DNA from: Pseudomonas yamanorum
Lineage (GTDB): Bacteria > Pseudomonadota > Gammaproteobacteria > Pseudomonadales > Pseudomonadaceae
Direction of reading: 5' to 3'
Assembly (NCBI RefSeq): GCF_013386765.1
Contig: NZ_JACARE010000008.1
Span: 74,748 to 138,747, forward strand
DNA: 64,000 bases
A program made the translations under genes and the position numbers. This document shows positions 12,498 through 22,932 of the stretch, piece by piece. The notes beneath the pieces were generated by a model, which saw nothing but the letters and a program-made list of their open reading frames with translations, had not been told where the DNA came from and did no database searches. The stretch's first letter is position 1. Each line of letters begins with the position of its first letter.

Positions 12498-13349
12498 ATG
12501 ACTTCTGCGTTGTCCTCGACCCGGTTGCCTTGCGGCAGCCGGGTTCTTGATTTGGCCCGTACACACGTTATGGGCATTCTTAACGTAACCCCTGATTCCT
12601 TTTCCGATGGCGGCCGCTTCAGCCAGCTTGATGCTGCGTTGCGCCATGCGGAAGCGATGGTGGCTGCCGGTGCGACCCTGATTGATGTCGGTGGCGAATC
12701 AACCCGGCCCGGCGCACGCGCAGTGTCTCCCCTGGAGGAGCTGGAGCGGGTTGCGCCGATTGTCGAGCGCATCCACCAAGAGCTGGACGTGATCATCTCT
12801 GTTGACACCTCGACTCCTGCCGTCATGCGCGAAACCGCGCGGCTGGGGGCTGGGTTGATCAACGATGTGCGTTCCCTGCAGCGGGACGGCGCGCTTGACG
12901 CGGCGGCTGCCACGGGGCTGCCGGTTTGCCTGATGCATATGCTCGGTGAGCCGGGCACGATGCAGGACGATCCGCATTACGACAATCTGGTCGGTGAAGT
13001 GAAAGGCTTTCTGGCCGAGCGCATGGCTCAGTGCGCTGCAGTGGGGATAGCTCCCGAGCGGATCATCCTTGATCCGGGGTTTGGCTTTGCCAAGACCCTG
13101 CAGCACAATTTAAGCCTGTTCAAGCATATGGAATCCCTGCATGCCCTTGGTCGCCCCCTGTTGGTCGGGGTTTCGCGCAAGAGCATGATAGGTCTGGCGT
13201 TGAATCGTCCCGTGGGTGAGCGGCTGTATGGCGGCCTGGCACTCGCGGCACTTGCCGTGGTCAAAGGCGCGCGTATCTTGCGCGTGCATGACGTGGCCGA
13301 GACGGTCGATGTCATGCGAATGATCGCAGCGGTTGAATCAGCCGAATAA
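12498..13349 (+). CDS. folP: Dihydropteroate synthase
   Basis: Condenses 4-aminobenzoate with hydroxymethyl-dihydropterin diphosphate in folate synthesis; the sulfonamide target. 283 residues, TIM barrel. Family signatures are [15 protein letters not shown] near residue 28, GGESTRPGA (p-aminobenzoate/diphosphate loop) and the [10 protein letters not shown] segment. Eight nt after ftsH and 16 nt before glmM, matching the common ftsH-folP-glmM operon. folK, two steps upstream in the pathway, lies at 37.2 kb in this window. Confidence 0.97.
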   Translation: MTSALSSTRLPCGSRVLDLARTHVMGILNVTPDSFSDGGRFSQLDAALRHAEAMVAAGATLIDVGGESTRPGARAVSPLEELERVAPIVERIHQELDVIISVDTSTPAVMRETARLGAGLINDVRSLQRDGALDAAAATGLPVCLMHMLGEPGTMQDDPHYDNLVGEVKGFLAERMAQCAAVGIAPERIILDPGFGFAKTLQHNLSLFKHMESLHALGRPLLVGVSRKSMIGLALNRPVGERLYGGLALAALAVVKGARILRVHDVAETVDVMRMIAAVESAE

Positions 13350-13365
13350 GAATGATGGAGCACTT

Positions 13366-14703
13366 ATGACTAAAAAATATTTTGGCACCGATGGCATCCG
13401 CGGTCGGGTCGGCGAATTCCCGATTACCCCAGATTTCATGCTCAAGCTGGGCTGGGCCGCCGGCATGGCGTTCCGCAGCATGGGCGCTTGCCGCATCCTG
13501 GTGGGGAAAGACACCCGTATCTCGGGTTACATGTTTGAGTCTGCGCTGGAGGCAGGTCTTTCCGCTGCCGGTGCTGACGTGATGCTGCTGGGGCCGATGC
13601 CTACGCCGGCGATCGCTTACCTGACGCGTACCTTTCACGCTGAAGCCGGTATCGTGATCAGCGCTTCGCACAATCCTCACGATGACAACGGCATCAAGTT
13701 CTTCTCGGGCCAGGGCACCAAGCTGCCGGACGAGATCGAGCACATGATCGAAGAGCTGCTGGATGCGCCGATGACCGTCGTCGAGTCGAGCAAGCTGGGC
13801 AAGGTGTCGCGGATCAACGATGCTTCTGGCCGTTACATCGAGTTCTGCAAAAGCAGCGTGCCAAGCAGCACCAATTTTGCGGGGCTGAAAGTTGTCATCG
13901 ACTGCGCCCATGGTGCGACCTACAAGGTGGCACCGAGTGTGTTCAAGGAGCTTGGCGCAGACGTTACTGTGCTGTCGGCCCAGCCTAACGGCTTGAACAT
14001 CAATGACAATTGCGGCTCGACCCATATGGGGCAGCTGCAGGCGGCGGTCCTGGCCGAGCATGCTGACCTGGGCATCGCTTTCGATGGTGATGGTGACCGG
14101 GTATTGATGGTCGACCACACCGGCGCGATTGTTGATGGCGATGACTTGTTGTTCATTATTGCTCGCGACTTGCACGAGCGTAACAAGCTGCAAGGCGGTG
14201 TCGTTGGCACGTTGATGAGCAATCTCGGCCTGGAGTTGGCCCTGGCAGATCTGGGTATTCCGTTTGTGCGTGCCAATGTCGGTGACCGCTACGTGATCGC
14301 TGAACTGCTGGAACGCAATTGGCAGGTGGGTGGCGAAAATTCCGGGCATGTGGTCTGCTTCCAGCACACGACTACCGGCGATGCGATCATTGCGGCGCTG
14401 CAGGTGCTGCTCGCACTGCGTCGTCGCGAAGAAAGCCTGGCCCAGGCGCGTCAGGCGCTGCGCAAGTGCCCGCAGGTGTTGCTGAATGTGCGCTTCGCGG
14501 GCGGTGACAACCCTATCGAACATCCGGCCGTCAAGGAGGCCAGCGAGCGCGTCACTGCGGCGATGGCGGGCCGTGGTCGGGTGTTGCTGCGCAAGTCGGG
14601 CACCGAGCCTTTGGTGCGCGTGATGGTCGAAGGCGAGGACGAAACACAGGTTCGCGGCTATGCCGAAGAGCTGGCAAAACTGGTAACTGAAGTTTGCGCC
14701 TGA
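13366..14703 (+). CDS. glmM: Phosphoglucosamine mutase
   Basis: Converts glucosamine-6-phosphate to glucosamine-1-phosphate for UDP-GlcNAc, peptidoglycan and LPS. 445 residues. The phosphorylated active-site Ser101 is in [12 protein letters not shown], the metal loop is DGDGDR, and the phosphate-binding loop is [12 protein letters not shown] near the C-terminus. ATG 13366 ([13 protein letters not shown]) is chosen; the frame extends back to 13333 but would overlap folP. Confidence 0.97.
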   Translation: MTKKYFGTDGIRGRVGEFPITPDFMLKLGWAAGMAFRSMGACRILVGKDTRISGYMFESALEAGLSAAGADVMLLGPMPTPAIAYLTRTFHAEAGIVISASHNPHDDNGIKFFSGQGTKLPDEIEHMIEELLDAPMTVVESSKLGKVSRINDASGRYIEFCKSSVPSSTNFAGLKVVIDCAHGATYKVAPSVFKELGADVTVLSAQPNGLNINDNCGSTHMGQLQAAVLAEHADLGIAFDGDGDRVLMVDHTGAIVDGDDLLFIIARDLHERNKLQGGVVGTLMSNLGLELALADLGIPFVRANVGDRYVIAELLERNWQVGGENSGHVVCFQHTTTGDAIIAALQVLLALRRREESLAQARQALRKCPQVLLNVRFAGGDNPIEHPAVKEASERVTAAMAGRGRVLLRKSGTEPLVRVMVEGEDETQVRGYAEELAKLVTEVCA

Positions 14704-14769
14704 ATTCGGCTTGCCAGTGATGATGTGGTTGGGTAACATCTGCGCCCACTTTGACCGACGAGGTACAGC

Positions 14770-15525
14770 ATGCGTCGCACGATGGTAGCTGGTAACTGGA
14801 AGATGCACGGTACCCGCGCCAGTGTCGCTGAGCTGATCAACGGCCTTCGTCATTTGGCCTTGCCTGGCGGTGTTGATGTCGCGGTATTCCCGCCTTGCTT
14901 GTATATCAATCAAGTGATTGATGGCTTGAAAGGCAAGTCGATTCAGGTCGGCGCGCAGAACTCTGCGGTGGAATCCATGCAAGGTGCATTGACCGGTGAG
15001 ATTGCACCGAGTCAGTTGGTTGATGCGGGTTGTTCCCTGGTGCTTGTTGGGCACTCCGAGCGTCGCCAGATCATGGGCGAGCGTGATGGGACACTCAATC
15101 GCAAATTCGCGGCGGCACAGGCTTGTGGCTTGATTCCGGTGTTGTGCATAGGGGAGACCCTTGAACAGCGTGAGTCCGGTAAAACTCTTGAGGTTGTCGG
15201 GCGTCAGCTGGGCAGCATCATCGAGGAGCTGGGAGTGGGTGCTTTTGCAAATGCAGTAATTGCTTACGAGCCGGTCTGGGCCATTGGCACCGGGCTGACT
15301 GCTTCGCCGCAACAGGCGCAGGATGTGCACGCAGCCATCCGCGCGCAGTTGGCGGCAGAGAATTCTGAGGTCGCACGAGGTGTGCGGCTTCTATACGGCG
15401 GCAGCGTGAAGGCGGCCAATGCGGTCGAACTGTTCGGCATGCCGGATATCGATGGGGGGCTCATTGGTGGAGCTTCCCTGAATGCAGATGAGTTCGGTGC
15501 GATTTGTCGCGCCGCGGGAAACTGA
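14770..15525 (+). CDS. tpiA: Triose-phosphate isomerase
   Basis: Interconverts dihydroxyacetone phosphate and glyceraldehyde-3-phosphate. 251 residues, TIM barrel. Active-site signatures are AGNWKMHG (Asn/Lys), GHSERR (catalytic His) and [11 protein letters not shown] (catalytic Glu), with the phosphate-binding LYGGSV near the end. Only 4 nt separate it from secG, the usual tpiA-secG pairing. Confidence 0.97.
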   Translation: MRRTMVAGNWKMHGTRASVAELINGLRHLALPGGVDVAVFPPCLYINQVIDGLKGKSIQVGAQNSAVESMQGALTGEIAPSQLVDAGCSLVLVGHSERRQIMGERDGTLNRKFAAAQACGLIPVLCIGETLEQRESGKTLEVVGRQLGSIIEELGVGAFANAVIAYEPVWAIGTGLTASPQQAQDVHAAIRAQLAAENSEVARGVRLLYGGSVKAANAVELFGMPDIDGGLIGGASLNADEFGAICRAAGN

Positions 15526-15529
15526 AAAA

Positions 15530-15913
15530 ATGCTGGAAACAGTCATCGTTGTTTTTCATCTGCTGGGTGCACTGGGCGTAGTTGCTCTGGTTTTGCTGCA
15601 GCAGGGTAAAGGTGCGGACGCTGGTGCGTCTTTCGGGGCAGGTGCTTCAAATACTGTGTTCGGAAGCCAAGGTTCCTCTACCTTTCTTAGTAAGTTTACT
15701 GCTATACTTGCCGCCGGTTTCTTCATAACCAGCTTGGGGTTAGGTTACTTTGCTAAAGAGAAAGCTCATGTGCTGACTCAAGTAGGTCTCCCAAACCCAG
15801 CAGTGTTGGAAGTACCAAAAGCAAAACCGGCTTCTGATGATGTCCCGGTGCTTCAAGAGCAAAAGTCGGCTACTCCAGCGACTGACGTGCCTCCAGCTCA
15901 AGAGCAGAAGTAA
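15530..15913 (+). CDS. secG: Protein translocase subunit SecG
   Basis: Small subunit of the SecYEG channel that assists preprotein movement. 127 residues with two membrane helices (about 3-23 and 53-73) and the family motif [15 protein letters not shown] between them; the tail is polar and Pro/Ala/Gln-rich. ATG 15530 is chosen ([13 protein letters not shown]); the open frame extends into tpiA but that part is not SecG-like. tRNA-Leu follows 21 nt after the stop. Confidence 0.95.
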   Translation: MLETVIVVFHLLGALGVVALVLLQQGKGADAGASFGAGASNTVFGSQGSSTFLSKFTAILAAGFFITSLGLGYFAKEKAHVLTQVGLPNPAVLEVPKAKPASDDVPVLQEQKSATPATDVPPAQEQK

Positions 15914-15934
15914 GAAGGTTGTAAACGCTGTATT

Positions 15935-16020
15935 GCCGAGGTGGTGGAATTGGTAGACACGCAACCTTGAGGTGGTTGTGCCCATAGGGTGTAGGGGTTC
16001 GAGTCCCCTTCTCGGTACCA
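15935..16020 (+). tRNA. tRNA-Leu (anticodon GAG)
   Basis: 86-nt class II tRNA with encoded CCA. Acceptor stem GCCGAGG pairs with TCTCGGT (G-U at the ends), the D-loop contains TTGGTAGA, the anticodon stem-loop is CAACC-TTGAGGT-GGTTG giving anticodon GAG, there is a long variable arm, and the T-loop is GGTTCGAGTCC. Very close to the E. coli GAG-reading leucine tRNA. Confidence 0.97.
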
Positions 16021-16031
16021 ATTATCAGGAG

Positions 16032-16054
16032 AGCCCGCTGTTGCGGGCTTTCTT
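16032..16054 (+). terminator. Hairpin after tRNA-Leu
   Basis: AGCCCGC / GCGGGCT stem with TGTT loop followed by TTCTTG, 12 nt after the tRNA. A plausible end for the secG/tRNA-Leu transcript, though the T tract is weak. Confidence 0.6.
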
Positions 16055-16071
16055 GTAGGTGGAAGGTTACA

Positions 16072-16100
16072 TTGACCCTGTAAGGGATCGGTCGTATACT
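16072..16100 (+). promoter_or_regulatory. Sigma-70 promoter for tRNA-fMet/rimP operon
   Basis: TTGACC (16072-16077), a 17-bp spacer and TATACT (16095-16100), followed by a GC-rich discriminator typical of stable-RNA promoters. Transcription would begin near 16107, ten nucleotides before the tRNA. Confidence 0.8.
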
Positions 16101-16116
16101 TCCGCCCCAGCTTTGT

Positions 16117-16193
<77 letters not shown>

Positions 16194-16202
16194 GTTTTAG
16201 CG

Positions 16203-16297
16203 GAGCCCCTTTTAAGGGGCTTTTTGTTAGCTGGACACTTTCAACGCCGCTGTTCGACGGCGTTTCAAGGATGGGCGTTTCGCCCATTTTTTTATTT
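16203..16297 (+). promoter_or_regulatory. rimP leader with tandem terminator hairpins
   Basis: Two intrinsic-terminator-like hairpins lie between tRNA-fMet and rimP: AGCCCCTTTTAAGGGGCT followed by TTTTTG (about 16204-16226), and ATGGGCG-TTT-CGCCCAT followed by seven Ts (16271-16294). A third stem, ACGCCG/CGGCGT, lies between them. Termination in this leader is a known site of NusA autoregulation in E. coli, and a rimP-leader element is described for gammaproteobacteria. The function here is inferred from position and structure. Confidence 0.72.
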
Positions 16298-16333
16298 TGC
16301 ACAGCATGCACATACATGCACGAGGGGGTTCAG

Positions 16334-16792
16334 GTGTCGAGCAAGCTAGAAGAGTTGCAGGCCTTGTTGGCCCCGGTGGTCGTGGCCCTAGGCTATGAAT
16401 GCTGGGGTATTGAGTTTTCGGCTCAAGGTCGCCACTCAATGTTGCGCGTTTATATCGATAAAGAGGGCGGCGTGCTGGTGGACGATTGTGCCATTGTCAG
16501 CCGTCAGATCAGCGGTGTCCTGGATGTTGAAGATCCGATCTCCGTTGAATACACCCTCGAAGTTTCCTCGCCTGGCATGGAACGCCCACTGTTCACTATT
16601 GATCAGTTTGCAAAATTTGCCGGTGAACAAGTGAAGATCAAGCTGCGCTCTCCCTTTGAAGGGCGACGCAACTTTCAGGGCCTTCTGCGCGGTGTAGAAG
16701 AACAGGACGTCGTGGTGCAGGTAGAAGACCATGAGTTCCTGTTGCCGATCGATATGATCGACAAGGCCAACATTATTCCCAGTTTTGACTGA
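16334..16792 (+). CDS. rimP: Ribosome maturation factor RimP
   Basis: Needed for efficient 30S subunit maturation. 152 residues: N-terminal alpha/beta domain (about 1-80, with [12 protein letters not shown] and [11 protein letters not shown]) and C-terminal SH3-like domain (about 85-152, with [10 protein letters not shown] and GRRNFQGLL). GTG 16334 is chosen because GAGGGGG at 16322-16328 is correctly spaced and the protein then has family length; earlier in-frame codons run through the leader terminator. First gene of rimP-nusA-infB. Confidence 0.95.
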   Translation: MSSKLEELQALLAPVVVALGYECWGIEFSAQGRHSMLRVYIDKEGGVLVDDCAIVSRQISGVLDVEDPISVEYTLEVSSPGMERPLFTIDQFAKFAGEQVKIKLRSPFEGRRNFQGLLRGVEEQDVVVQVEDHEFLLPIDMIDKANIIPSFD

Positions 16793-16839
16793 GACGCGGA
16801 TCCCGCGGATCCAATGGCTTGCGAAAGGCGAGGCGTACG

Positions 16840-18321
16840 ATGAGCAAAGAAGTACTGCTGGTTGTTGAGTCGGTATCCAATGAAAAGGGCGTACCGGCAA
16901 ACGTGATTTTTGAAGCGCTGGAGCTGGCCCTGGCCACTGCTACCAAAAAGCGTTTTGAAGACGAAGTTGATCTGCGTGTGGAAATCAACCGCCACACCGG
17001 TGCCTACGAGACTTTCCGTCGCTGGACGGTCGTCGAAGAAGCCGATCTTGATGATCCGGCCATCGAAACCTGGCCGAGCAAGGTTGCTGAAACGCATCCT
17101 GGCGCCCAGGTCGGTGATGTCGTCGAAGAAAAGATTGAATCCATCGAGTTCGGCCGCATCGCTGCACAGACTGCCAAGCAAGTCATCGTGCAGAAGGTCC
17201 GCGAAGCCGAACGCGCTCAAGTCGTTGACGCCTATCGCGAGCGCCTGGGGGAAATCATCTCCGGCACCGTGAAAAAAGTCACCCGCGACAACGTGATCGT
17301 CGACCTGGGCAACAACGCTGAAGCGTTGCTGGCTCGCGAAGACATCATTTCCCGCGAAACTTTCCGGGTTGGCGTGCGTTTGCGTGCGCTGCTCAAGGAA
17401 ATCCGCACCGAGAACCGCGGCCCACAGCTGATCCTGTCGCGTACCGCGCCGGAAATGCTGATTGAGTTGTTCCGCATCGAAGTGCCGGAAATTGCCGAAG
17501 GCCTGATCGAAGTCATGGCTGCGTCCCGCGATCCGGGTTCGCGCGCCAAGATCGCGGTCCGCTCCAAGGACAAACGCATCGACCCGCAAGGCGCTTGCAT
17601 TGGTATGCGCGGTTCGCGCGTCCAGGCAGTGTCGGGCGAATTGGGCGGTGAGCGTGTGGACATCGTCCTGTGGGACGATAACCCGGCGCAGTTCGTGATC
17701 AACGCAATGTCGCCTGCTGAAGTGGCGGCAATTATCGTTGACGAGGATGCCCATGCAATGGACATCGCCGTTGGCGCAGACAATCTGGCTCAGGCCATCG
17801 GTCGCGGTGGTCAGAACGTACGTTTGGCCAGCCAGTTGACCGGCTGGACCCTGAACGTGATGACCGAATCGGACATCCAGGCTAAGCAGCAAGCAGAAAC
17901 CGGTGACATCCTGCGCAACTTCATCGACGAGCTGGAAGTCGACGAAGACCTGGCACAGGTGCTGGTAGATGAAGGCTTCACCAGCCTGGAAGAGATTGCC
18001 TACGTACCGTTGGAAGAAATGCTCAACATCGACGGCTTTGACGAAGACACCGTCAACGAGCTTCGCGCTCGGGCCAAGGATCGTTTGTTGACTAAAGCCA
18101 TCGCTACTGAGGAAAAGCTGGCAGACGCCCATCCGGCCGAAGACCTGCTCTCGCTTGAGGGTATGGACAAGGATTTGGCGATGGAACTGGCGGTGCGCGG
18201 CGTAATTACCCGCGAAGACCTGGCCGAGCAGTCTATTGACGACCTGCTCGACATCGACGGCATTGACGATGATCGTGCCGGCAAGTTGATCATGGCCGCC
18301 CGAGCCCATTGGTTCGAGTAA
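16840..18321 (+). CDS. nusA: Transcription termination/antitermination factor NusA
   Basis: Binds RNA polymerase and nascent RNA, modulating pausing, termination and antitermination. 493 residues: N-terminal polymerase-binding domain (1-130), S1 domain (about 135-200), KH1 and KH2 (about 230-345, including [14 protein letters not shown] and [13 protein letters not shown]), then two acidic repeats (about 365-420 and 440-490), the AR domains of gammaproteobacterial NusA. ATG 16840 gives the conserved [10 protein letters not shown] start. Confidence 0.97.
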   Translation: MSKEVLLVVESVSNEKGVPANVIFEALELALATATKKRFEDEVDLRVEINRHTGAYETFRRWTVVEEADLDDPAIETWPSKVAETHPGAQVGDVVEEKIESIEFGRIAAQTAKQVIVQKVREAERAQVVDAYRERLGEIISGTVKKVTRDNVIVDLGNNAEALLAREDIISRETFRVGVRLRALLKEIRTENRGPQLILSRTAPEMLIELFRIEVPEIAEGLIEVMAASRDPGSRAKIAVRSKDKRIDPQGACIGMRGSRVQAVSGELGGERVDIVLWDDNPAQFVINAMSPAEVAAIIVDEDAHAMDIAVGADNLAQAIGRGGQNVRLASQLTGWTLNVMTESDIQAKQQAETGDILRNFIDELEVDEDLAQVLVDEGFTSLEEIAYVPLEEMLNIDGFDEDTVNELRARAKDRLLTKAIATEEKLADAHPAEDLLSLEGMDKDLAMELAVRGVITREDLAEQSIDDLLDIDGIDDDRAGKLIMAARAHWFE

Positions 18322-18348
18322 TTAGGCGCGGCCTGAGGAGAGAAGTGC

Positions 18349-20871
18349 ATGACGCAAGTCACGGTGAAACAACTGGCCGATGAGGTCAAAACACCGGTAG
18401 AGCGCCTGTTGCAGCAGATGCGTGAGGCAGGTCTGCCGCACACCGCCGCCGATGAAGGTGTGAGCGATAGTGAGAAGCAGTCTTTGCTGACTCACTTGAA
18501 GAGCAGCCACAAGGCGAAAGTGGAAGAACCGCGCAAGATTACATTGCAGCGCAAAACCACCAGCACCCTGCGTGTTGCTGGTAGCAAGAGCATCAGCGTT
18601 GAAGTACGCAAGAAGAAAGTCTTCGTACAGCGCAGCCCGGAAGAAATCGAAGCCGAGCGCAAACGCGAACTGGAAGAACGTCGCGCAGTAGAAAATGCTG
18701 CTCGTCAGAAGGCTGAAGAAGAAGCCAAGCGTCGCGCCGAAGAAGAAGCGCGTCGCCAGCCTGCTGCTGCGCAACCTGCTAACACTGAGGCCGTTGCTGC
18801 GCCTAGCGCGCCTGTAGAAGCTGTTCGTGAGGCCGCTCCGGTTGCCGCCGCGCCTGCTCCTGCAGCCGACACTCGCAAACGCGAAGAACCTCGTCGCCCG
18901 GACAAACCACGTGCCGACGATAACAATCGTCGTGGCAGTGGCGATGGTGAGCGTAAAAACGCTCCGCATCGTGCTTCGGTCAAAGAGAAGGCGCCAGCGC
19001 CACGTGTTGCTCCACGTACTACCGACGAAGAAAGCGACAGCTTCCGTCGCGGTGGTCGTGGCAAGGCCAAGCTGAAGAAACGCAACGCCCACGGTTTCCA
19101 GAGCCCAACCGGCCCTGTCGTGCGTGATGTGCAGATCGGCGAGACCATCACTGTTGGCGATCTCGCCAATCAGATGTCGGTCAAGGCTGCTGAAATCATC
19201 AAGTTCATGTTCAAACTGGGTACTCCAGCCACCATCAACCAGGTACTGGATCAGGAAACTGCCCAACTGGTTGCTGAAGAGCTGGGCCACAAAGTGACCC
19301 TGGTCAGCGACACCGCCCTGGAAGATTCCCTGGCTGAGTCCCTTAAGTTTGAAGGCGAGACCTTCTCCCGTGCGCCAGTCGTGACCGTAATGGGCCACGT
19401 TGACCATGGTAAGACCTCGCTGCTCGACTACATCCGTCGTGCCAAGGTAGCTGCGGGCGAAGCCGGCGGCATCACCCAGCACATCGGTGCATACCACGTT
19501 GAAACCGAACGCGGCATGGTCACCTTCCTCGACACCCCTGGTCACGCCGCGTTTACCGCCATGCGTGCCCGTGGTGCCAAGGCGACCGACATCGTGATCC
19601 TGGTAGTTGCAGCGGACGACGGCGTAATGCCGCAGACCATTGAAGCTGTCCAGCACGCCAAGGCCGCTGGTGTTCCACTGGTAGTTGCAGTGAACAAAAT
19701 CGACAAGCCGGGCGCCGATCTCGATCGCATCCGTAGCGAACTGTCGGTTCACGGCGTGACTTCCGAAGAGTGGGGCGGTGATACGCCGTTCGTTTCGGTT
19801 TCGGCGAAAGTCGGTACCGGTGTAGACGAACTGCTCGAAGCGGTTCTTCTGCAAGCCGAAGTACTCGAGCTGAAAGCAACCCCATCGGCCCCGGGTCGTG
19901 GTGTTGTGGTTGAATCGCGTCTCGACAAAGGTCGTGGCCCGGTTGCAACCGTTCTGGTTCAAGACGGTACCCTGCGCCAAGGCGACATGGTGCTGGTCGG
20001 TTCGAACTACGGCCGTGTACGTGCCATGCTCGACGAGAACGGCAAGCCAATCAAGGAAGCCGGTCCTTCCATCCCTGTCGAGATCCTCGGCCTGGACGGT
20101 ACCCCGGACGCTGGCGACGAGATGAGCGTGCTGTCGGACGAGAAGAAAGCCCGTGAAGTGGCTCTGTTCCGTCAAGGCAAGTTCCGCGAAGTCAAGCTGG
20201 CCCGTGCTCACGCCGGCAAGCTGGAAAACATCTTCGAGAACATGGGCCAGGCAGAGAAGAAGACGCTTAACATCGTCCTCAAATCTGACGTTCGTGGTTC
20301 CCTCGAAGCGTTGAACGGCGCCTTGAACGGCCTGGGTAACGACGAAGTGCAAGTGCGTGTTGTCGGTGGCGGTGTGGGTGGTATCACCGAATCCGACGCC
20401 AACCTGGCACTGGCTTCCAACGCTGTACTGTTCGGCTTCAACGTGCGTGCCGATGCTGGCGCACGGAAGATCGTCGAGCAGGAAGGCCTGGACATGCGTT
20501 ACTACAACGTCATCTACGACATCATCGAAGACGTCAAGAAAGCCCTCACCGGCATGCTTGGCAGCGACGTCCGGGAGAACATCCTGGGTGTGGCCGAGGT
20601 GCGTGACGTGTTCCGCTCGCCGAAATTCGGCGCGATCGCCGGTTGCATGGTTATCGAAGGTGTTGTGCACCGTAACCGTCCAATCCGTGTACTGCGTGAA
20701 GACATCGTTATCTTCGAAGGCGAGCTGGAATCCCTGCGCCGCTTCAAGGATGACGCTTCCGAAGTACGTGCCGGCATGGAATGCGGTATCGGCGTCAAGA
20801 GCTACAACGACGTCAAGGCTGGCGACAAGATCGAAGTCTACGAGAAGGTCCAGGTTGCTCGCAGCCTCTAA
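18349..20871 (+). CDS. infB: Translation initiation factor IF-2
   Basis: GTPase that brings fMet-tRNA to the 30S subunit and promotes subunit joining. 840 residues: N-terminal IF2N domain (1-55), a long charged Ala/Glu/Arg-rich linker (about 95-235), a second IF2N (about 260-310), the G domain with GHVDHGKT (G1), DTPGH (G3) and NKID (G4), then domains II-IV. 27 nt after nusA; the gene for initiator tRNA is at the head of the same operon. Confidence 0.97.
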   Translation: MTQVTVKQLADEVKTPVERLLQQMREAGLPHTAADEGVSDSEKQSLLTHLKSSHKAKVEEPRKITLQRKTTSTLRVAGSKSISVEVRKKKVFVQRSPEEIEAERKRELEERRAVENAARQKAEEEAKRRAEEEARRQPAAAQPANTEAVAAPSAPVEAVREAAPVAAAPAPAADTRKREEPRRPDKPRADDNNRRGSGDGERKNAPHRASVKEKAPAPRVAPRTTDEESDSFRRGGRGKAKLKKRNAHGFQSPTGPVVRDVQIGETITVGDLANQMSVKAAEIIKFMFKLGTPATINQVLDQETAQLVAEELGHKVTLVSDTALEDSLAESLKFEGETFSRAPVVTVMGHVDHGKTSLLDYIRRAKVAAGEAGGITQHIGAYHVETERGMVTFLDTPGHAAFTAMRARGAKATDIVILVVAADDGVMPQTIEAVQHAKAAGVPLVVAVNKIDKPGADLDRIRSELSVHGVTSEEWGGDTPFVSVSAKVGTGVDELLEAVLLQAEVLELKATPSAPGRGVVVESRLDKGRGPVATVLVQDGTLRQGDMVLVGSNYGRVRAMLDENGKPIKEAGPSIPVEILGLDGTPDAGDEMSVLSDEKKAREVALFRQGKFREVKLARAHAGKLENIFENMGQAEKKTLNIVLKSDVRGSLEALNGALNGLGNDEVQVRVVGGGVGGITESDANLALASNAVLFGFNVRADAGARKIVEQEGLDMRYYNVIYDIIEDVKKALTGMLGSDVRENILGVAEVRDVFRSPKFGAIAGCMVIEGVVHRNRPIRVLREDIVIFEGELESLRRFKDDASEVRAGMECGIGVKSYNDVKAGDKIEVYEKVQVARSL

Positions 20872-20942
20872 CTCGCGCACTTCAAGGGCCACGCGGCGCC
20901 CCGGCATGCAAATGCCTGGCGCAGCGTCCGGACTCTAAACGC

Positions 20943-20976
20943 AACGCCCGGTCTGGCTTTTGTCAGGCCGGGCGTT
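20943..20976 (+). other. infB-rbfA intercistronic hairpin
   Basis: AACGCCCGG / CCGGGCGTT stem with inner CTG/CAG pairs. It has no T run after it. It lies in the 159-bp gap and may be a processing or partial termination site that divides the operon. Confidence 0.55.
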
Positions 20977-21030
20977 TGCCGCTTTCAGACCCCACGGGTT
21001 TCACCGTGTGGCAGTAACAGGTAACAAGAC

Positions 21031-21432
21031 ATGGCAAAAGAATACAGCCGTACCCAACGTATCGGCGATCAGATGCAGCGCGAGCTGGCCCAGCTGATCC
21101 GTCGTGAAGTAAAAGACCCCCGTGTTGGCCTGGTCACCATCACCGCCGTTGAAGTCAGCCGTGACGTTGGTCACGCCAAGATCTTCATCACCGTGATGGG
21201 CCAGGACAGCAGCGAAGAAATCGCGCAAAGCATCAAGGTGCTCAACTCTGCCGCAGGCTTCCTGCGGATGCAGCTGGCCCGCGAAATGAAGCTGCGCAGC
21301 GTTCCACAGTTGCACTTCCACTACGACGAAAGCGTCGTGCGTGGCGCGCACCTGTCGGCACTGATCGAGCGGGCCGTGGCTGAAGACAATCAGCACCCGG
21401 AATCCGCCACGCCTGAAGACGCCAAGGAGTAA
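21031..21432 (+). CDS. rbfA: 30S ribosome-binding factor RbfA
   Basis: Cold-shock-associated factor that binds late 30S precursors near the 5' end of 16S rRNA. 133 residues, single KH-like fold with the family's AxG kink ([14 protein letters not shown]) and conserved [11 protein letters not shown]. truB starts 3 nt after the stop, with its Shine-Dalgarno AAGGAG inside the last rbfA codons. Confidence 0.96.
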   Translation: MAKEYSRTQRIGDQMQRELAQLIRREVKDPRVGLVTITAVEVSRDVGHAKIFITVMGQDSSEEIAQSIKVLNSAAGFLRMQLAREMKLRSVPQLHFHYDESVVRGAHLSALIERAVAEDNQHPESATPEDAKE

Positions 21433-21435
21433 TCG

Positions 21436-22353
21436 GTGGCTCAGGTCAAACGTATCCGTCGTAACGTCAGCGGCATCATTCTGCTCGACAAGCCCATTGG
21501 CTTTACCTCCAATGCGGCGTTGCAGAAGGTCCGCTGGCTGCTCAATGCCGAGAAGGCAGGGCACACCGGCAGCCTCGATCCCTTGGCCACCGGCGTATTG
21601 CCTTTGTGCTTCGGCGAGGCCACCAAGTTTTCGCAATACCTGCTCGATTCCGACAAGGGTTATGAAACCCTGATGCAACTGGGCAAGACCACCACCACGG
21701 CAGACGCCGAAGGTGATGTTTTGCAGGTTCGCGAGGTGACCGTTGGTCGTGCTGATATCGAGGCTGCCTTACCTGCTTTTCGTGGGCAAATCAGTCAGAT
21801 ACCGCCGATGTACTCGGCTTTGAAGCGTGATGGCCAGCCTCTTTACAAGCTGGCACGTGCAGGTGAAGTGGTGGAGCGCGAACCGCGTTCTGTTACTATT
21901 GCGCGCTTGGAATTGCTCGCCGCTGAAGGCGACACTGCCCGATTGGCGGTGGACTGCAGTAAAGGCACCTATATCCGTACCCTGGTGGAAGATATCGGTG
22001 AGCAACTAGGCTGTGGCGCATACGTTGCAGAACTGCGACGTACCCAGGCCGGACCTTTCACCCTGGCCCAGACGGTCACGCTGGAAGAGCTGGAAGCGGT
22101 ACATGCCGAAGGCGGCAACGAAGCGGTTGATCGTTTCCTGATGCCATCGGACAGCGGTTTGCTGGATTGGCCACTGCTGCACTTCTCGGAGCACAGCGCG
22201 TTCTACTGGCTTAACGGCCAGCCGGTACGTGCACCGGATGCCCCGAAGTTCGGCATGGTGCGGGTACAAGATCACAACGGTCGCTTTATCGGTATCGGTG
22301 AAGTGAGCGAAGACGGGCGCATCGCGCCGCGTCGACTGATTCGGTCAGAATGA
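21436..22353 (+). CDS. truB: tRNA pseudouridine-55 synthase TruB
   Basis: Makes the pseudouridine at position 55 in the T-loop of nearly all tRNAs and also acts as a tRNA chaperone. 305 residues. Catalytic Asp in [15 protein letters not shown] (about residue 48), conserved [16 protein letters not shown], and [12 protein letters not shown]; a PUA-like C-terminal part (about 250-305). GTG start at 21436 is fixed by AAGGAG at 21424-21429. Confidence 0.97.
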   Translation: MAQVKRIRRNVSGIILLDKPIGFTSNAALQKVRWLLNAEKAGHTGSLDPLATGVLPLCFGEATKFSQYLLDSDKGYETLMQLGKTTTTADAEGDVLQVREVTVGRADIEAALPAFRGQISQIPPMYSALKRDGQPLYKLARAGEVVEREPRSVTIARLELLAAEGDTARLAVDCSKGTYIRTLVEDIGEQLGCGAYVAELRRTQAGPFTLAQTVTLEELEAVHAEGGNEAVDRFLMPSDSGLLDWPLLHFSEHSAFYWLNGQPVRAPDAPKFGMVRVQDHNGRFIGIGEVSEDGRIAPRRLIRSE

Positions 22354-22403
22354 CCGAACGAGGGTGGCTGTTAACAGGCACGGTCACTACTCATTTTTAG
22401 ATA

Positions 22404-22449
22404 CAGGGATTTGTCCCTGGCCTGTTGAAACCGTCCTTTGGATGGTTTC
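22404..22449 (+). promoter_or_regulatory. Tandem hairpins in the rpsO leader
   Basis: CAGGGA-TTTG-TCCCTG (22404-22419) followed by GAAACCGTCC-TTT-GGATGGTTTC (22427-22449). The second stem ends about 4 nt before the purine-rich rpsO ribosome-binding site. S15 controls its own mRNA in several bacteria through leader structures; a similar role here is inferred from position only. Confidence 0.5.
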
Positions 22450-22468
22450 CTGAAAAAAGGATTGCCTC

Positions 22469-22738
22469 ATGGCTCTCGACGTTCAAGAAAAAGCTCAAAT
22501 CGTAGCTGACTACCAGCAAGCTGTTGGTGACACTGGTTCGCCAGAAGTGCAAGTTGCACTGCTGACCCACAACATCAACAAGCTGCAAGGTCACTTCAAG
22601 GCCAACGGTAAAGATCACCACTCCCGTCGTGGTCTGATCCGCATGGTAAACCAGCGTCGTAAGCTGCTGGACTACCTGAAAGGCAAGGATCTGGGTCGTT
22701 ATCAGGCTCTGATCGGTCGCCTGGGTCTGCGTCGCTAA
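22469..22738 (+). CDS. rpsO: 30S ribosomal protein S15
   Basis: Primary 16S-rRNA-binding protein of the 30S platform; also contacts the 50S subunit. 89 residues, full length, with conserved [17 protein letters not shown], the rRNA-binding KDHHSRRGL and the C-terminal [21 protein letters not shown] region. Downstream of truB and upstream of pnp, as in most gammaproteobacteria. Confidence 0.98.
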   Translation: MALDVQEKAQIVADYQQAVGDTGSPEVQVALLTHNINKLQGHFKANGKDHHSRRGLIRMVNQRRKLLDYLKGKDLGRYQALIGRLGLRR

Positions 22739-22765
22739 TAAGCGATTGCGCTAGAGGTTGGTTGG

Positions 22766-22804
22766 CTGTCGTGTGTCAGTGGGTTTCCCGCTGGCCCATG
22801 GCAG
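22766..22804 (+). promoter_or_regulatory. Long hairpin in the rpsO-pnp gap
   Basis: CTGTC...GTCAGTGGG-TTT-CCCGCTGGC...GGCAG folds into a two-part stem with an internal loop. In E. coli an RNase III-cleaved hairpin at this place is the basis of PNPase autoregulation. Position and shape agree; cleavage is not shown by sequence. Confidence 0.5.
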
Positions 22805-22932
22805 GCTTCCAGCCTCAAGTTTTATCTGGATGCACGTTTTACCCTGGACAGGCGTTGGGCCGATTCCCGACATTGCCCAAGAATTTCGCAAGAAGACAAG
22901 TTCCCCAAGAGCCACAAAGAAGGTAGGACACC

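Noticed and set aside
18322..20907. 861-codon minus-strand frame over infB
   Set aside because: Mirror of IF-2; infB motifs [13 protein letters not shown] and NKID settle the strand.
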